Assembly: GCA_001179505.1 (NCBI GenBank)
Contig: CDMY01000243.1
Location: 586,184-650,183 of the forward strand
Length of the DNA stretch: 64,000 nucleotides
Reading direction: 5' to 3'
Origin: Vitrella brassicaformis
Lineage: Eukaryota; Sar; Vitrellaceae
The notes beneath the pieces are model-generated. The model saw nothing but the letters and a program-made list of their open reading frames with translations, did not search any database and was not told the origin of the DNA. A program made the translations under genes and the position numbers. Positions 11,748 through 24,263 of this stretch are shown piece by piece; the stretch's first letter is position 1, and the number at the start of each line of letters is the position of its first letter.

Positions 11748-14700
11748 ATGTCTTCGAATGCCATCATCGGCGAGGCGGTGACCTATCTGATATTTGCAGT
11801 GACCTTCGCGGCAGTCAACATCATGTTGTTGGACATCGACCAGTCCGCCGACGTGTATCAGGCCGTGACACAGCCGCTGCTCAATGCAGGTGGGTGGACA
11901 CGAGCGAACAAAAGGAGACAACAGGTGAGACAGGCAGTCACACATGTTTGCTTGGCTGTAGGATGCCGAGGGGAGGCTTCAGACACCTGCCCCCCCGCAT
12001 TTGTCAATGTGACGAACCCCAGGCAAATCTACGCCTGGATCAAAGGGGTAGACCCTGGCAACATATGTACATGAATCCCACTGCAAATGTGATGTCCCTC
12101 TCTTGCGTCTATCTCTGTGTTTGGCAGGTGTTGTTTCCCGGTATGTTTGATGAGATGCCCATTCTGGGCGACTTCGACGACTTCTGTCATCCCACGTACC
12201 CCTGCGACCTGGGTGAGGGTGACTGCGACGATGTCGACAATGCAGCCGATTGCAGGGGGGCTCTAAGATGCGGACAGGTACACAGGCCCACACAAGTCCA
12301 GATACCTGCCGGCGAGCCGATCCAGTGCCTGCTCTGCTGTACCTGACAGCCTATGTGGCCTCATGATAAGCGTCGCATTCGGACATCCCCCGCATGTACC
12401 AACAACTCCGTTCCTCTAACCACACAAGTAAAACTCACGCTGCCAGCAGCCGACAAGATGATATACCAATAGGTGGTCGATGCTCTCTGCAGGTGCTATC
12501 GTATCTGCCGCATAACGCCATCGGCTTTTACAGTGCGCTGGCCGACCTCACCCAGCAGGCGAGCAACTCATCCGCAGGGGGCTTGTCTCAGACTTATGAC
12601 GTTCATTCGACTAAGGCAAGGCTGGAGGCAGAGTACTACTTCGCTCTGGCAAGAGGTGGGTCGAAGAGCTGGATATGTGTGCGCAAGCACACGAGGAAGA
12701 CAGAAGAAACAGTGTTCTATCTGATACACGTCAGGTCCCATTTGGACTGCAAACAAAGGCTGGAATCCTGAGATATTTTTACCGTACCCTGACCATCTGG
12801 ATGGCAACAGGATCCTCAGTCAGGTGTATTTGGTGAGAGTATGGAGAAAGACACAGATTTTCACCATGCACACGGCTGACAAACCACCTGTACTCACCTG
12901 GATGTCAGGGCCAGGCGTTCAACTACAGCGAGAACTGTGGGTTCCAAGAGGTGTGTCTGCTACCGTTGGGGCTCACGATGCAGCCGCCACACGGCGAAGG
13001 CAAGACGTATAATCAGCTGGTGGAGAAACCCTGGTGAGACGGAGACACGTTACAGCAGGGTGGTGCGACTCCACGATCGAGTCTCTCGATGCAGGTTCTA
13101 CGCCCGGCGATTCATGCTGGTAGGTGCCTTCAATCGCATTATCAAGTTAAGACTCACGCTCAAGAAGAGGCTCAAGAAGAGCAAAGCACAGGTAGTGTTG
13201 CAACGACGGCAAGCCTCGAAGACTGACGCACACCCACGCTGCATCATCTCCTTGACAGTCGAATCCGTCTTGGAGTTTTGGTGATTATTTCCCCCGCGTG
13301 TGGCCGGCTCGTGCCAGTAGCCACTACACTGCCGAGGGGTCCAATGCAGGAGAGCACAAAGACGGACTCACCAGGTACACATAAACAAGGAAGACAGCAC
13401 GACCCAGACACCGGCAGAAAGGACTTGCATGTTCCTTTCGCGCGTAGGGCGGATGGCCGAAAGCGGTCCTACGTGACCCGCAAGTCATACCTTCGCAAAG
13501 GCGGCTATGTTGAATTCTTTGATCCGCGAGACACCGTGCACAGCGCCGACATGTGGCTGGATAAGCTGGAGCAGCTCAGAGTGAGTAAGTAGCGAAGAAT
13601 CCCAATAAAGCTGTCTGCAACTTACGGCGTGTGATGGACGTCATCTGCTAGGCTGAGGGTTGGTTCGAGGCTGACATGGCCTCAATGGTCGTTGATCTCA
13701 TGCTATATAACGGCAATGTGGACAAGTTCATACAGGTAAATGAGAGACAGACATACAATCAGAGAGAGAAAGAGGGACGTGTGGTTTGCGTGTATCAGGT
13801 AGCCTTCCTGTTTGAGAACAGCCTGGCTGGCATACTGAAAAACTGGATTAAGGCGCGGCCCTTCTCGACGGCACTCTACGACCTACGAAAACTCAAAAAC
13901 GCCGTGCGGCTGATACTTGAAGGTGTCGTGCTCATACTATTTGGATACTTCTCTGTGCAAGAGCTTCGCTTCTTTGCGAACGTCGGCCCAGTGAGTGAGC
14001 ACGGCATACGTAGGGACGTGTCTGTGTATTTCGGTATTGTCTTGCCAGGCGGATTACTTCAAGGACCCCATGAAGCTATTGGATTGCGTTTCGCTAGGTC
14101 TTTGCTTCAGCGCGATCCTCTTCTACATCAGTCTGGTGTTCAACTACACATTCTCGCACTTTGAGTTCAAACCACAAGTGAGTGAGTGAGTGACGAAGAC
14201 GCGGACCTACAGCTCTTCCCTTGAATCAAGTGCCTGTTGGCCTGCCTGTAGGTGCAAGCAGTGGGCACCGAGCCGGATGGCTATGTGTCTGATCTCATCT
14301 ACAGCAACCTGGAGGAGCTGGCCGTCATCGCTGCGTCCGTCAACCGAGTCGTGGCCATCAACATCTGCTGCCTGTTCGTCCGGTCGCTCACCTTCTTGGA
14401 GTCTGTGTCGCCCACATGGGGCATCCTCATTACCACCATTGGGCGCGGAGGCCCCAACCTGCTAGCTTTCATCTTCCTCTTCTTCGTTGTCTTCTTCGGC
14501 TTCTCCTTGGCCGGGTATTTTATCTTTGGCGCGAATTATGGCGGTCAGTGAGCAGCAGGAGACACAACTACATGGAGAATGGAGGGTATTGTGCTGTACA
14601 TACAGGGATGTCGACTGTCCCCAACAGCGTAATGAGATGCTTCATCATGCTAAGCGGCCATCCAAAATTCGACAAACTTCAGCAAGCTGACCCGTAAGAG

Positions 14701-17700
14701 AAACTCACAAAACGCACCAAAGGCATTATAAGGAACTCAATCGCTGTCTCTCTTTCCTGCGTCCGCAGGCAGTGGTCAACTCCCTTCTTCTACGTCTTCT
14801 ACATTGGCTTTCTTCTCGTGTTGTCAAACCTGTTCATATCGATCGTCTTGAGCGCCTACAAGAGAGAAGTTGCGCGCATCAATGCAATGGGCCATCTGGA
14901 GGACCCCATCTCTCAGCTAGTTGGCTTCATTGAAGAGGCGTTCATCAAGCGATTCTCTGCACTGAAAAAGGTGACACAGAAACAAAGCCCGCTTGTGAAA
15001 ACGACCTCTGACTGTGTGTTCGCCATCAGCTGCAAATGGTCAAATACATGGGCAAAGGGCTAGGTGTCCGTCGCATCAGCCCCGATCGCGTCAAGGAGCT
15101 CATGCGTCTGAAGGAGGAGGCCAACCGCCCCTGCAGCAGTGAGTGCTGGGGCATTGTCGTCTTCTTCGCCATATTTATAGTCTTCATCTACATGCAGGTA
15201 TGTCAACTAGTCTGCTTGGTCGATTGTTCTGCCTATTTCGTTTGTTTCAGTCACGCACAATGACGGTGTATCACATCAAAAGGCTGTCTGAATTGGCGAT
15301 TGAGGAGTCGAGATGGCAGATGACCCTCAAGGGCTCCACGGCCGACTGGGAGACCTCCTTCCAGCGGGTGTCAAAGATGAACCAGGTGGAGGAGTTCATG
15401 CGCGAGGTCATACAGGAGAGACTCTTTACACACTTTGACCACGAGACCCGCTATCTCGGCTTTACCAACCAGGTGCGCTCTCTCGTCAGTGCATCGAACA
15501 CTTTCTTACCATGTTTCTGCATCTCTCATGAGTAGATGGGTGGCCCCTGGCAGAGTGCTGTTGGAGTCCATTCGCTGGTCCGCATGACGATTCAGCTCGC
15601 ATGCTATCGAAAGAACGACATTCGGAGATACAAATATGGTTAGCTGGCGATTGATTCGGAGCCACCTCATACATTAGCACTTCATCTTTTCTGCAGGCTA
15701 TTATTTCCTTCGCACCACACCGAATGAGTATTGCCCCTCGGAGCCGTGTTCGCGAAACAACGAAGACCCTTGCCGGAACTACTACGGCGAAAGGGTCCGT
15801 CCACTTCTACATGTGCATGCACAGCACATATTTGTGCGCCCTGTTTGATTGTTCAGTACAAGCGGTCTCAATACAAGGGTCGCTTCAAGGCACCCATCTC
15901 ACGAGACACGTAAGAGATAAGGAGACACATATCCCTGCACTGTGCAATAATCCTCGCGTCGTCAGATACTATTACTCGCCGAACAAGAACACATACTTAC
16001 GGGTCGGCGGGTACCCGCTGGCCCTGGGCGTGGACAAGGGAGACGTGGAAAGAAACATATTTGAAATCGTCAAGGTGAGCTTCCCCGTCCTGCTATGGTG
16101 GTCTGTAGGGATTCATGCTTGTCTTTTTGCTGTGCCTGTCGGCAGGATGGTGTGTTCACGCCCGATGTGGTGTCATTGGTGTTCGACTGGGTCACGTACA
16201 GCGGCAACCTGGACGTCTTTGGATACTCGAAGGCCGAATTCTCACTCAGTATGCTGACCGCAACGGCAAACGAAGAGCAGATAGTTGTTGCATGCGCTGT
16301 CTGTCCCATGTCTGCTTCTAGGCAGCACTGGTCAGATCAAGAAGAGTTTCTCCGTCCGAACCTTCCCTCTCAACTTCTACCACGGAGGGCACTGGTCAGA
16401 ACAGGCTTGCACACGCAAGCGACATCCGTCCACCATTCTCTCCTTCTGCGTCTCAGGTATGTGCACTCGCGTCGAGCCATTCTAGCCCTGCAAGTCCTTT
16501 ACGTGCTCTTCGTGGCGTATTACATCTCGAACCTGCTGAGGGATCTCTATCGCCAGAAACTGCTATCATCTGCTAAGGGGCGAAGAACCATTGGAGCAAT
16601 AATCGACTTCTACTCGGTGCGCGCTGAGTGAGACACAACACCAACCTACGTTTGTGCGCATTGGGATAATGTGTTATAGAACGACGCGTGGAATATATCT
16701 GACTCGATCTCGCTGGTCCTGTCCGTGCTCACGATCGTCTACTGGCTATTGTACATATGCCCACATCCACGTGTGGGCACCAAACCTTTTCCATGGAGGT
16801 ATGAGATTCCGTCCATTGACCGGCTAAGAAGGCAGAGGGCCTACCTCGCGCAAGGTGAGTGGGACACGCATGTCTCCGGTGCTATACATCACGTCCATTA
16901 TCGTCTGCATTCGTATAGGCCTGGATTCTCTGTACCGTCCTCCGTTTTCTGTCAATGCGACGCTGGGTGTCGACAACTTTGACGACATCTTCTACCCGCT
17001 TGATGAGTTTAGCGTATCGTCGTCCACATACGACGTCTTCACCAAGATCGCCGGCGTCAACACATTCTTCGTCTCTATCCGAGTGCTCAAGTATTCCTGC
17101 CTTCACAACAGCACGACGGTGACTTGGCTGCATGGATGGTGTTTTGTCTGTCAGGTACATGCAGCATCTTCCTACAATTGGCGTCATGGCAAGGACACTG
17201 GGTGAATCCGCCGCCCAGATCATCAACTTCACTTTCCTGATCGTCCTGCTGCTCGTGGGATTCCCTGTAATGTTCCATGTTGAGTACGGCACGCAGTTTG
17301 CACAGTTTAGGAACGTGCCACAGGCCATGATCACGCTGTTCCGGTGAGTGAGCCAACACAGAGTGCAGATTGTATGCCAACGCACACACAGCACCGGTTT
17401 CCTCCCATGTCTCCGCGACATAATGTTCCGGTCCAGGTACATGATTGGTTCATTTGATGTGTCTGCAATGTATGAGAATGACCCCATCTTCACCGCCGTG
17501 TTGTTCGTGCTGTTTATGCTGCTGTTCTTCTTCATCCTCGTCAACATGTATCTGGCCATCATGATCACCAAGTGGCGCATGATCGTGGCGCAACAGCAGG
17601 GGGGACACCAGACGAAGGACCAGAAGATGTAGGCTCCAAGTCTTTCATGTCTCTTCCTCATGGGCGTGTCTTTGTGTTTGTCAGTCGCCCGAGTGCGTGG

Positions 17701-18986
17701 GCCAGGTATCGCACATTGAGTCGGAGCGCAGCGGCGCTCCGCGAAGCCATGAAGGACAAAGGCAAGCGGCCGACATTCGTCAGCATCTGGACAAAGGCCA
17801 GGAATGCAAGAGTGAGCGAAAACCACTCCCATGCATCAGTGGTGTTTCGATGTCATATTTGGTCGTGTATGCATCCCGTACGCAGATGCGCGAGGGCATC
17901 ATCAATGCACTGAAAGCATCAGCTGACGAGACCAAAAGCCACGCAGTCCCCGAGAGCGATGCGCTCGTTGCAATAGAAGGCCATCCAGGTGGCAAGGAGG
18001 CCACGGCAGCTGCTGGTGGTGATGAAGGGTATGAGACGGTGATCGAAACAATGTCCGATGGCACGACACGACTCGTCAAGAGACAGGTAGGTACATTTTG
18101 TCTGCCATTATGATGTCTGTCGTATCCCACCGGTTGGTCGTATGTGGTTTGCCAGAGTGCCATTTCTCAGTTCTCTGCAAAGGTGAGGGCCATCACGCAA
18201 GCGTCCAATACGGCCATCATCCAGTCAGTCACCCAGCGGCTCTTCAACGACCCAAGCGGGCTCTCAAAGCAGCTCATAGAACAAGTATGTCAGGAAAGCA
18301 TCCGCAGAGATCTGTGTCCAATGTCTTTCTGTCCATTCGCGGATGCAGCTCGATGTGTCCAAAGGCCCCGATGCGTCTCTCCATCTTGATGCTCTGGTGA
18401 TGGTGCTCGGATCGCACAGGGGCAGGCTTGTCTTTCGGCAGCTGTTTCCCAGTATGTTTGAGCTAATGCTGCGCAGACAGGATCCACTGAAGGCTCGGAT
18501 GTCCATAAGGACCGCCGCTACGCCACACTTGCGGAGGCAATTCAAGGCGGCAAAGGATGAAGTCATACAGGCAGAACGGTAGAAGAGGAGACAAGAATCA
18601 ACAGAATGAACATCGGCCCATGTCCCTCTTTCAGCATCTTGGATAAACTCGAGCTCACTGCCAAAATGGAGTCGCTGAACCATCAACTGCGCTACTATGA
18701 GTCGAGACTTGATAATGCAAAGCTCTACAACTGGGTCAGCAAAGAAGGGAAGTACAGAGGACACATGGCGGCTGAACTAATGTCTCTCTCTTGATTCACT
18801 CAGGTTTACATGGAGTACATCACAGAGCTCGAACGTCGCATAGCCAAGGTTAAGGACGAGACAGAGGCAATCAGGACGAAGACCAAGATATTGGTCGACA
18901 TCGCCAGACCCCTCATAGACGGCGACATGTTGGGCGACCGTATGAGCAGTCGCTGCAGCAGTGCACTACTGGCAGTGCCTGAATGA
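11748..18986 (+). CDS. giant polycystin (PKD2-like) channel with two tandem channel modules
   Basis: More than 20 exons read continuously from ATG 11748 to TGA 18984-18986. Module 1 (about 11,748-14,970): S1 (YLIFAVTFAAVNIMLL), a large extracellular polycystin/TOP-like region, S2 (LILEGVVLILFGYF), S3 (CVSLGLCFSAILFYISLVF), S4 (VVAINICCLFVRSLTF), S5 (LLAFIFLFFVVFFGFSLAG), pore helix FIMLSGHPKF and S6 (FYIGFLLVLSNLFISIVL). Module 2 (about 15,080-17,630) repeats the plan: S1 (GIVVFFAIFIVFIYMQ), a TOP-like region, S2-S5, pore FRYMIGSFD and S6 ending NMYLAIM. A long Gln/Lys/Glu-rich, coiled-coil tail (17,690-18,986) ends SALLAVPE. Exon junctions checked include 14,550/14,607 and 14,697/14,770. Polycystins are non-selective or calcium-permeable cation channels of cilia and ER; two modules in one chain would form a dimer-of-dimers tetramer. 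No stop or start separates them in my reading, but a cDNA would settle whether this is one gene. Confidence 0.82.
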
Positions 18987-19463
18987 GGATTACAGAAGCT
19001 GACGTTTGTTGTAGAATGCAGAGGCAACGGTAGGGGAGGGCGGCGTGCGTAGCAGTGACGGCGGCGTTGTAGTGAGCAGAAAATGTAGCCAACTGACGGT
19101 AGTGATCTCTCTTCGTCAAGTGCTCCTATAGATGTGGGGAGCAAGTGCTGGCATTGCTGAATGAAGGGAGGCAGAAGCGGATGAGTCTCTTTTCGCTGAT
19201 CCTCGTTTTGCCCTACCATAACATGATTGTATCCTGTGGGCACTTCTCTGCCTCTCTTCTGAGAATTTACGATCCGCTCAACGGCCAACGGCTGGGAGGG
19301 ATCGCAAACGCCATCTACCCCATCTTCCAACGCTACCTCCCCATTTCTCTCCTCGCCTTCCTCCCCTCCCAGCGACTTCTGAAAGCCGAATCCTTCTGCG
19401 CGTTCCTCTTTTGCTTTGTGAGTCCGTTCCGTTGGCCCTGTATCGGCTCTCCTTCCCGTTCCC
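18987..19463. other. intergenic region
   Basis: About 480 bp between two plus-strand genes. It should contain the 3' UTR of the polycystin gene and the promoter of the next gene. CT-rich tracts lie at about 19,330-19,380. I see no coding signal that splices sensibly. Confidence 0.5.
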
Positions 19464-20574
19464 ATGGCTCACGTTCCGCAGCACACTGACAGCAGGGTCA
19501 AAAACAGTAACCACCAGCCGCCCTTCCCCCTCCCCCCCCATCGTGTGCTGCTGTGTGTGCAGGCTGCTGATGTGGAGGATCCCAAGGTGTCGCTGGCTAC
19601 CGAAAAGCCCAAGCGCACCGCCCTTAAGGTGCTGGCCATCGTGGGCGGCATCGTCCTGACCGCCGCCTGCCTCTTTGGCATCATGCTCGCAGCTGTACAA
19701 GGTGGGTAGAGCAGCAGCTGTCTGCTGGGTGAAGTCCTGCTGCATCCTGTCTGCACTGTGTGTGTGCCATCAGTGTCTAAGGAGATCACGGTCTCTGATG
19801 ACGAGCAGCTGGTGAACAGCAAGGACAGCATGCCCCTGAGGTTCAGCGAAGCGCTCGACAGTCTGCCCCTGGAGGGCCTCGCATTCCTCCCGCTGAACGA
19901 GATTCAGAAAATGGAATCCCTCCACATCAACGTATGTGACGAAGCCAATAACAGAATGGGGGGACCACACTCGCTGAATGTTTCCCTGTGTGTGTTCGTG
20001 TCGCATGGCATGTGTGTGTATGCTGCAGATGCCAGAACAGGGCTCTGAGCGTGTGTACAACATAGAGGGTGTGTTCCGCGACCTCACCACCAACACTACT
20101 GAGGTTCACCTCTCGCTCGGACACAAACTCCTCACATCACCAGGTGGGCGCTGCAGCATTGCCCAGGAGAGGGAGGAACACAAGCAAGGGACCAGCCAAA
20201 CACGCGACACGCTCTGTTTGGTCGGTGCTGTGATTGCTGGCCACTCAGGCAAGTTTTCCTTGGTCGATGAGAAGGGTGCATTCGTGTACAGCGGCGAGTA
20301 CGACTTCGAGTACGTCAGCACTGAGGAGCTCGAGAAGCTCATCAAGGAGGAGGCCGACACAGCCAACGACAAGGAGGGCAGCAGACGCCGCCTTGGTTTC
20401 GGCTTTAGCTTGGGAGGTTTCGGCCTCCGTCTCAGCAGGGGTGGGTATGGAGGTTGGGGGAGAGGTTACTATAGCGGCTACCGCTACCCCTCCTACTACG
20501 GCTGGGGTGGCTATCGCGGTTACAGCTATCGCCCCAGGTACTATGGAGGGTACGGCCGCTGGGGCTGGTGGTGA
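19464..20574 (+). CDS. single-pass membrane protein with a Gly/Tyr/Arg-rich C-terminus
   Basis: Exons at 19,563-19,701, 19,774-19,931, 20,029-20,143 and 20,249-20,574 splice in frame; the first coding exon is uncertain and I start at ATG 19464 (MAHVPQHTDS), with either read-through or a short intron before 19,563. A basic patch EKPKRTALK precedes one hydrophobic helix (VLAIVGGIVLTAACLFGIML), so the protein is probably type II with the C-terminus outside or luminal. A middle domain of about 110 residues (VSKEITVSDD to EEADTANDKE) matches nothing I recognise. After SRRRLGFGFSLGGFGLRL comes a tail of about 45 residues made almost only of Gly, Tyr, Arg, Trp and Ser. Tyr-rich secreted proteins are crosslinked in oocyst and other walls of related organisms; a wall role is inference. 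Confidence 0.65.
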
Positions 20575-21427
20575 GATCACCCGCCCACCCACTCGATGAT
20601 CGAGATGGAGTGAGTGACGGGCGTTTCTTTGTCAATCGCACATGTGTACACGCGCACGAGGGAATGAGCGAGATGTACAGAGAGAGCGGGGGAATTGCAC
20701 GATCGCAACGGAAGGGATACAGTAGATGTACTAATGGACTGCCAGAGCAAGGCAGGCAGGCAGGTGGATGGCATGGATGTGTGTGGGGCGGTTGGCGCAC
20801 CCGTCGACCGACGGGTTTTGATGCGCCAAAGGCATCCCAAGTCCCTATCGGTGTTGTATGATGTGATTTTAGTGTTGTCTTCTACGTCCTCTGGCGTCCT
20901 CTTGGCATACCTGTCTTTGTGGTGCTACCTGATACGCCAAATGCAAGCATCTATTTGCCCATCTGACAGTCAGGTGTATCGGATGGAATTTTGCAAGTGC
21001 CTTGCGTGTCTACGTATACGGAGCGAGAATAGAGCAGAGCAAAGCAAGATCAGCGAACTGTGCACATTGGTCTGCACAAGTGTCTTGGTGATCGTGGCTG
21101 TTCTGCAGTGTCACTTTATAGTAGATTTTAGTTGAGGTTTGGAATGGATAGCTGCCGGATGTATACATCGCATGCTGGCGATACAGATATCAATCCTCTG
21201 CGCAACGCTCTTGAGCTCCCACACCACCCGCACACCAGTGGAAACAAAAGCCTGCATTTTTCGAGCCGCTTGCTGTGGTGGAATCGATGGTGTTCACTCA
21301 GGAGAAGGTCTGCCCTTGCTGTGAAGCCGGCCAAACATGCATTCGACCGACAAAGCGGAAAGCTCGAAGCTGAGCGCGCATCTTTCCCTTATGAGAAGCA
21401 CGAAGATCAACGAAGCTATCTGCAGTC
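20575..21427. other. intergenic region
   Basis: About 850 bp of unique-looking sequence between two plus-strand genes, poorer in microsatellites than other spacers here. Open frames are short and have no splice or homology support. It presumably holds a 3' UTR and the promoter of the WD40 gene. Confidence 0.5.
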
Positions 21428-22949
21428 ATGACGATTCCCTTTGGTCTTCAGCAACGAATCACGTTGATGCCATCTCAGCAGGGCGAGTCGGCAGGAGAGC
21501 CGCCATATGTCATTGCCATGCGGCTGTCGTGCGACCAATCAACCGCCCTCGCAGCCACGTCAAGCCCAACTCTCGTCCTCTTCTCGCCTCATACGCTCTC
21601 CGTCACCGGCCATCTGACGGGCCACACCGCGCCTGTCACTGACGCATGCTGCTTCCAGCAGAACGCCTCTTGTGTGGCCTCGGTGGGCAACGATGGCCAC
21701 GCCCTGATTTTTGACATACGGAGCTCTGCTCAGCCTGCGGTGCGCTTCAAGGTGGCAGCAAAGACCTCCGAGGAGGTCAACAGCTGCACCGTGGGTGGAG
21801 GGGATGGGATGCTGGTGGCGTCGTGCGACAGCAAGGTGGTGGTCTATGACCTACGGGCGGGCAAGAAGCGGACGACGTACGAGTACCACTCTGACGTGGT
21901 CAACTGCGTCCGGTTCCATCCTTACCACAGCCACTGGCTGCTCTCCGCAGGTGTCTGTCTGACTGTCTGGCTGGCTGGCTGGATCCATCTCTTTGTGTGG
22001 GTGGGTGGGTGTGTTCAGGTGACGACACGAACATCTGTTTCTGCGACACCCAGCAGGACAACACGAGCCAGGAGGGAGGGCCTGAAGACGAAGACTCAGC
22101 CATGTTCGGAGAAGAGTTCCTGCAGGTCGGCTCAGCGTACACCAACACGTGCCGACAGTCGGCAGACTGGCAGCCTGCCTGTTCGTGGTTTCCTGTCCTC
22201 CTCAGGTGCTTCCCAACGAGCTGAATGTTGCGTCGTTCAACCTGATCGGCAAAGAGGCCTCCCTCCTGTGTGCGGTGTCGACTACCAATGACGTGTCAAT
22301 ATTCGACCTGGACACGTGCAGCCGCCTGGCGCACTTCCAGTCGATAAGGGAGCATCCCCTGCTGCAGTATGAAGACTCAGGGGGCTACGTGGTCGACACC
22401 ATGTGGGACGAAGTGACAGAGAGGCTGTTCATTCTGGCCGGTGGGCGGACACGCACGAGAGATCGAGGGAGAACGGCACATGCGGGCCGGTGTCCTTTTT
22501 GTAGGGTCGTCTCTGGGTCACTTGTTGCTGTTCCATGCCAACCTGACGACATCAACGCCGGCAGCGACGTTCGTCAACAGAGAGACCCAGGGGACGGGCC
22601 ATCGAGCGGTCGTCAGGTATCCACAGGCTTCACACCAACACCATAGCAGGCTGTCGATTTGCCCGTCCTGTGTTGTTTGTAGGTGTGCGTTGTCGATACC
22701 CACCAGTGGCTCTGAGGCTGCCCGTCTGCTCACTGCTGGGGAGGACGGCCTCGTCTGCCAGTGGGCGCAGGTGCAACAAGCACCTATCGTCGAGCTCGAT
22801 GCACATGTCATCCTCGTGTCTGTGTTGCGATGCAGGATTCGGTTGAGGGCGGTGCGTCATGGTTCAAGTTGCACAATCACAAGGTGCCGAAACCGGGGAC
22901 GAGCGAGAAGGGGGAGGCGCGCAGACAGCGACGGGCAGCGCCCTACTAG
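21428..22949 (+). CDS. WD40-repeat protein, WDR89-like
   Basis: Six exons (21428-21950, 22019-22125, 22206-22440, 22505-22616, 22683-22770, 22835-22949) splice in frame to about 390 residues with stop TAG at 22947-22949. WD40 blades are visible: GHTAPVTDACCFQ, ASVGNDGHALIFDI, EVNSCTVGG, KVVVYDLRAG, HSDVVNCVRFHPYHSHWLL followed by SAGDDTNICFCD, and TAGEDGLVCQW. The single strong central blade with VNCVRFHP, an acidic insert after it (GGPEDEDSAMF) and the overall length fit the WDR89 family, whose role is poorly known. The last residues (KGEARRQRRAAPY) are basic. It forms a propeller and so is likely a scaffold for protein binding. Confidence 0.8.
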
Positions 22950-24263
22950 CCTTGTTCTGTCCGGCTGATCGAACACTGGATGTGTACACATTGACATCAA
23001 TACTGATACGTCGGTGCTAACAGTCCTCTCACACACGCGTTCGCATCATGAAAGAGAGGCTTTCTACGCACAATGGTGACCACCCGCTCGCCACTGCGCC
23101 GCTCCACTCTGACATGGGAAGTGAAACGACACACGTACAGTGGGAGAAAGGTCCTTCAAGATATAAAATGTAGGCAGCGATACAGGCAGCCTGTTGTGCA
23201 TCCACACCCACACCCAGCACCCACATCTCCACGATTACAAAAACCGATCGGCACGAGTCAGTCAGTCAATCAGAGTCAGTCGTCTCGTCCATGGAAACAT
23301 CCGCTGCTCTGCTCACCCACACAACGACATCCATCGATCAGCCATCAACACACAACACAGCCGCCCAGCCACCCAGGCCCTGACCAACACCATCCATCCA
23401 TCCACCCACCACCAGCCGACCTCCCGCCCCCGACAAGCACCACCACCACCCGATTTTTCCGGTGCTTGGTCTACGACAATGTAGACAGACGGGGTAGACA
23501 GCGACACACCGCACCCACGCACACCGACAGAACGTAATCAACACAAACGGAAAGGGAGTGTCCACACCACCATACGGAAGGACAAAAGGAATGGGACAGA
23601 GGAGACTCAAAAGGACGTACATCCATACCATGGACAAAAACAAGAAACAGCCATCCTCCCCCGTCTGTCTACATATGGGCCCGCGGGGGCCTCTTCTCCT
23701 GGTGGTGGTGGGTAATGGGTGGTAGGTGGGGTGCTTCTGCGTGGCCGATGGCCTCCAGGAGGTCACTGTTGCCGGTGATGGGTGCTGGTGGTTGTGCCTG
23801 GCCTGCAGCAGCAGCAGCAGCTTGGATGGGGGAGGGAATGGGGCCAGGCAGCGAAGAGATCTGCACACGCGGCACGGCACGGTACGCACAGAATGAGCAG
23901 GGCATTGTCAGTCAGTGGGTGTGGTGCCTCTACCTTGCTGGGCTGTGGTGCGGCTTGGGGTCTCATTCACGCTCGACGAGTTAGTTACAGTAGTAGAAGA
24001 AGGGTTGGTTGAGTGGGGCGGATGGTGAGCGCCTCCGCAGCGGCACACCTGAACGCATCACACCACAACAGGCACACAGCCACCATGGATGAGGTGCCCA
24101 GGGTTTCCAGTCTATGGCCCCCACCCATTCACTCACCGTAGCTGATGATGAGGGAATCCAAACAGATGGCTGCTGGCCATCGTGTGTGTGTACCTAGGTC
24201 TTCTCACAAACAGCCTGCAGTGGGGAGACCCGACCCACCCACAATGCCCTTATGTGGTGCGAA
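22950..24263. other. spacer with possible minus-strand exons and one copy of the ATATAAAATG motif
   Basis: Between the convergent WD40 and discoidin-like genes. A copy of the recurrent motif (AGATATAAAATGTAGGCAGC) lies at about 23,159-23,178. On the minus strand an open stretch at about 23,672-23,860 (ISSLPGPIPSPIQ, then Ala-rich, then ITGNSDLLEAIGHAEAP) and a short exon-like piece near 24,140-24,175 (CLDSLIISYG before GTGAGT) could be the 3' end of the discoidin-like gene or a separate gene. The stretch 23,200-23,560 is CCA/CAC-rich repeat. Confidence 0.35.

Noticed and set aside
11979-12293. Minus-strand frame inside the polycystin gene
   Set aside because: The plus-strand exons here continue the extracellular region of module 1; the antisense frame has no support.
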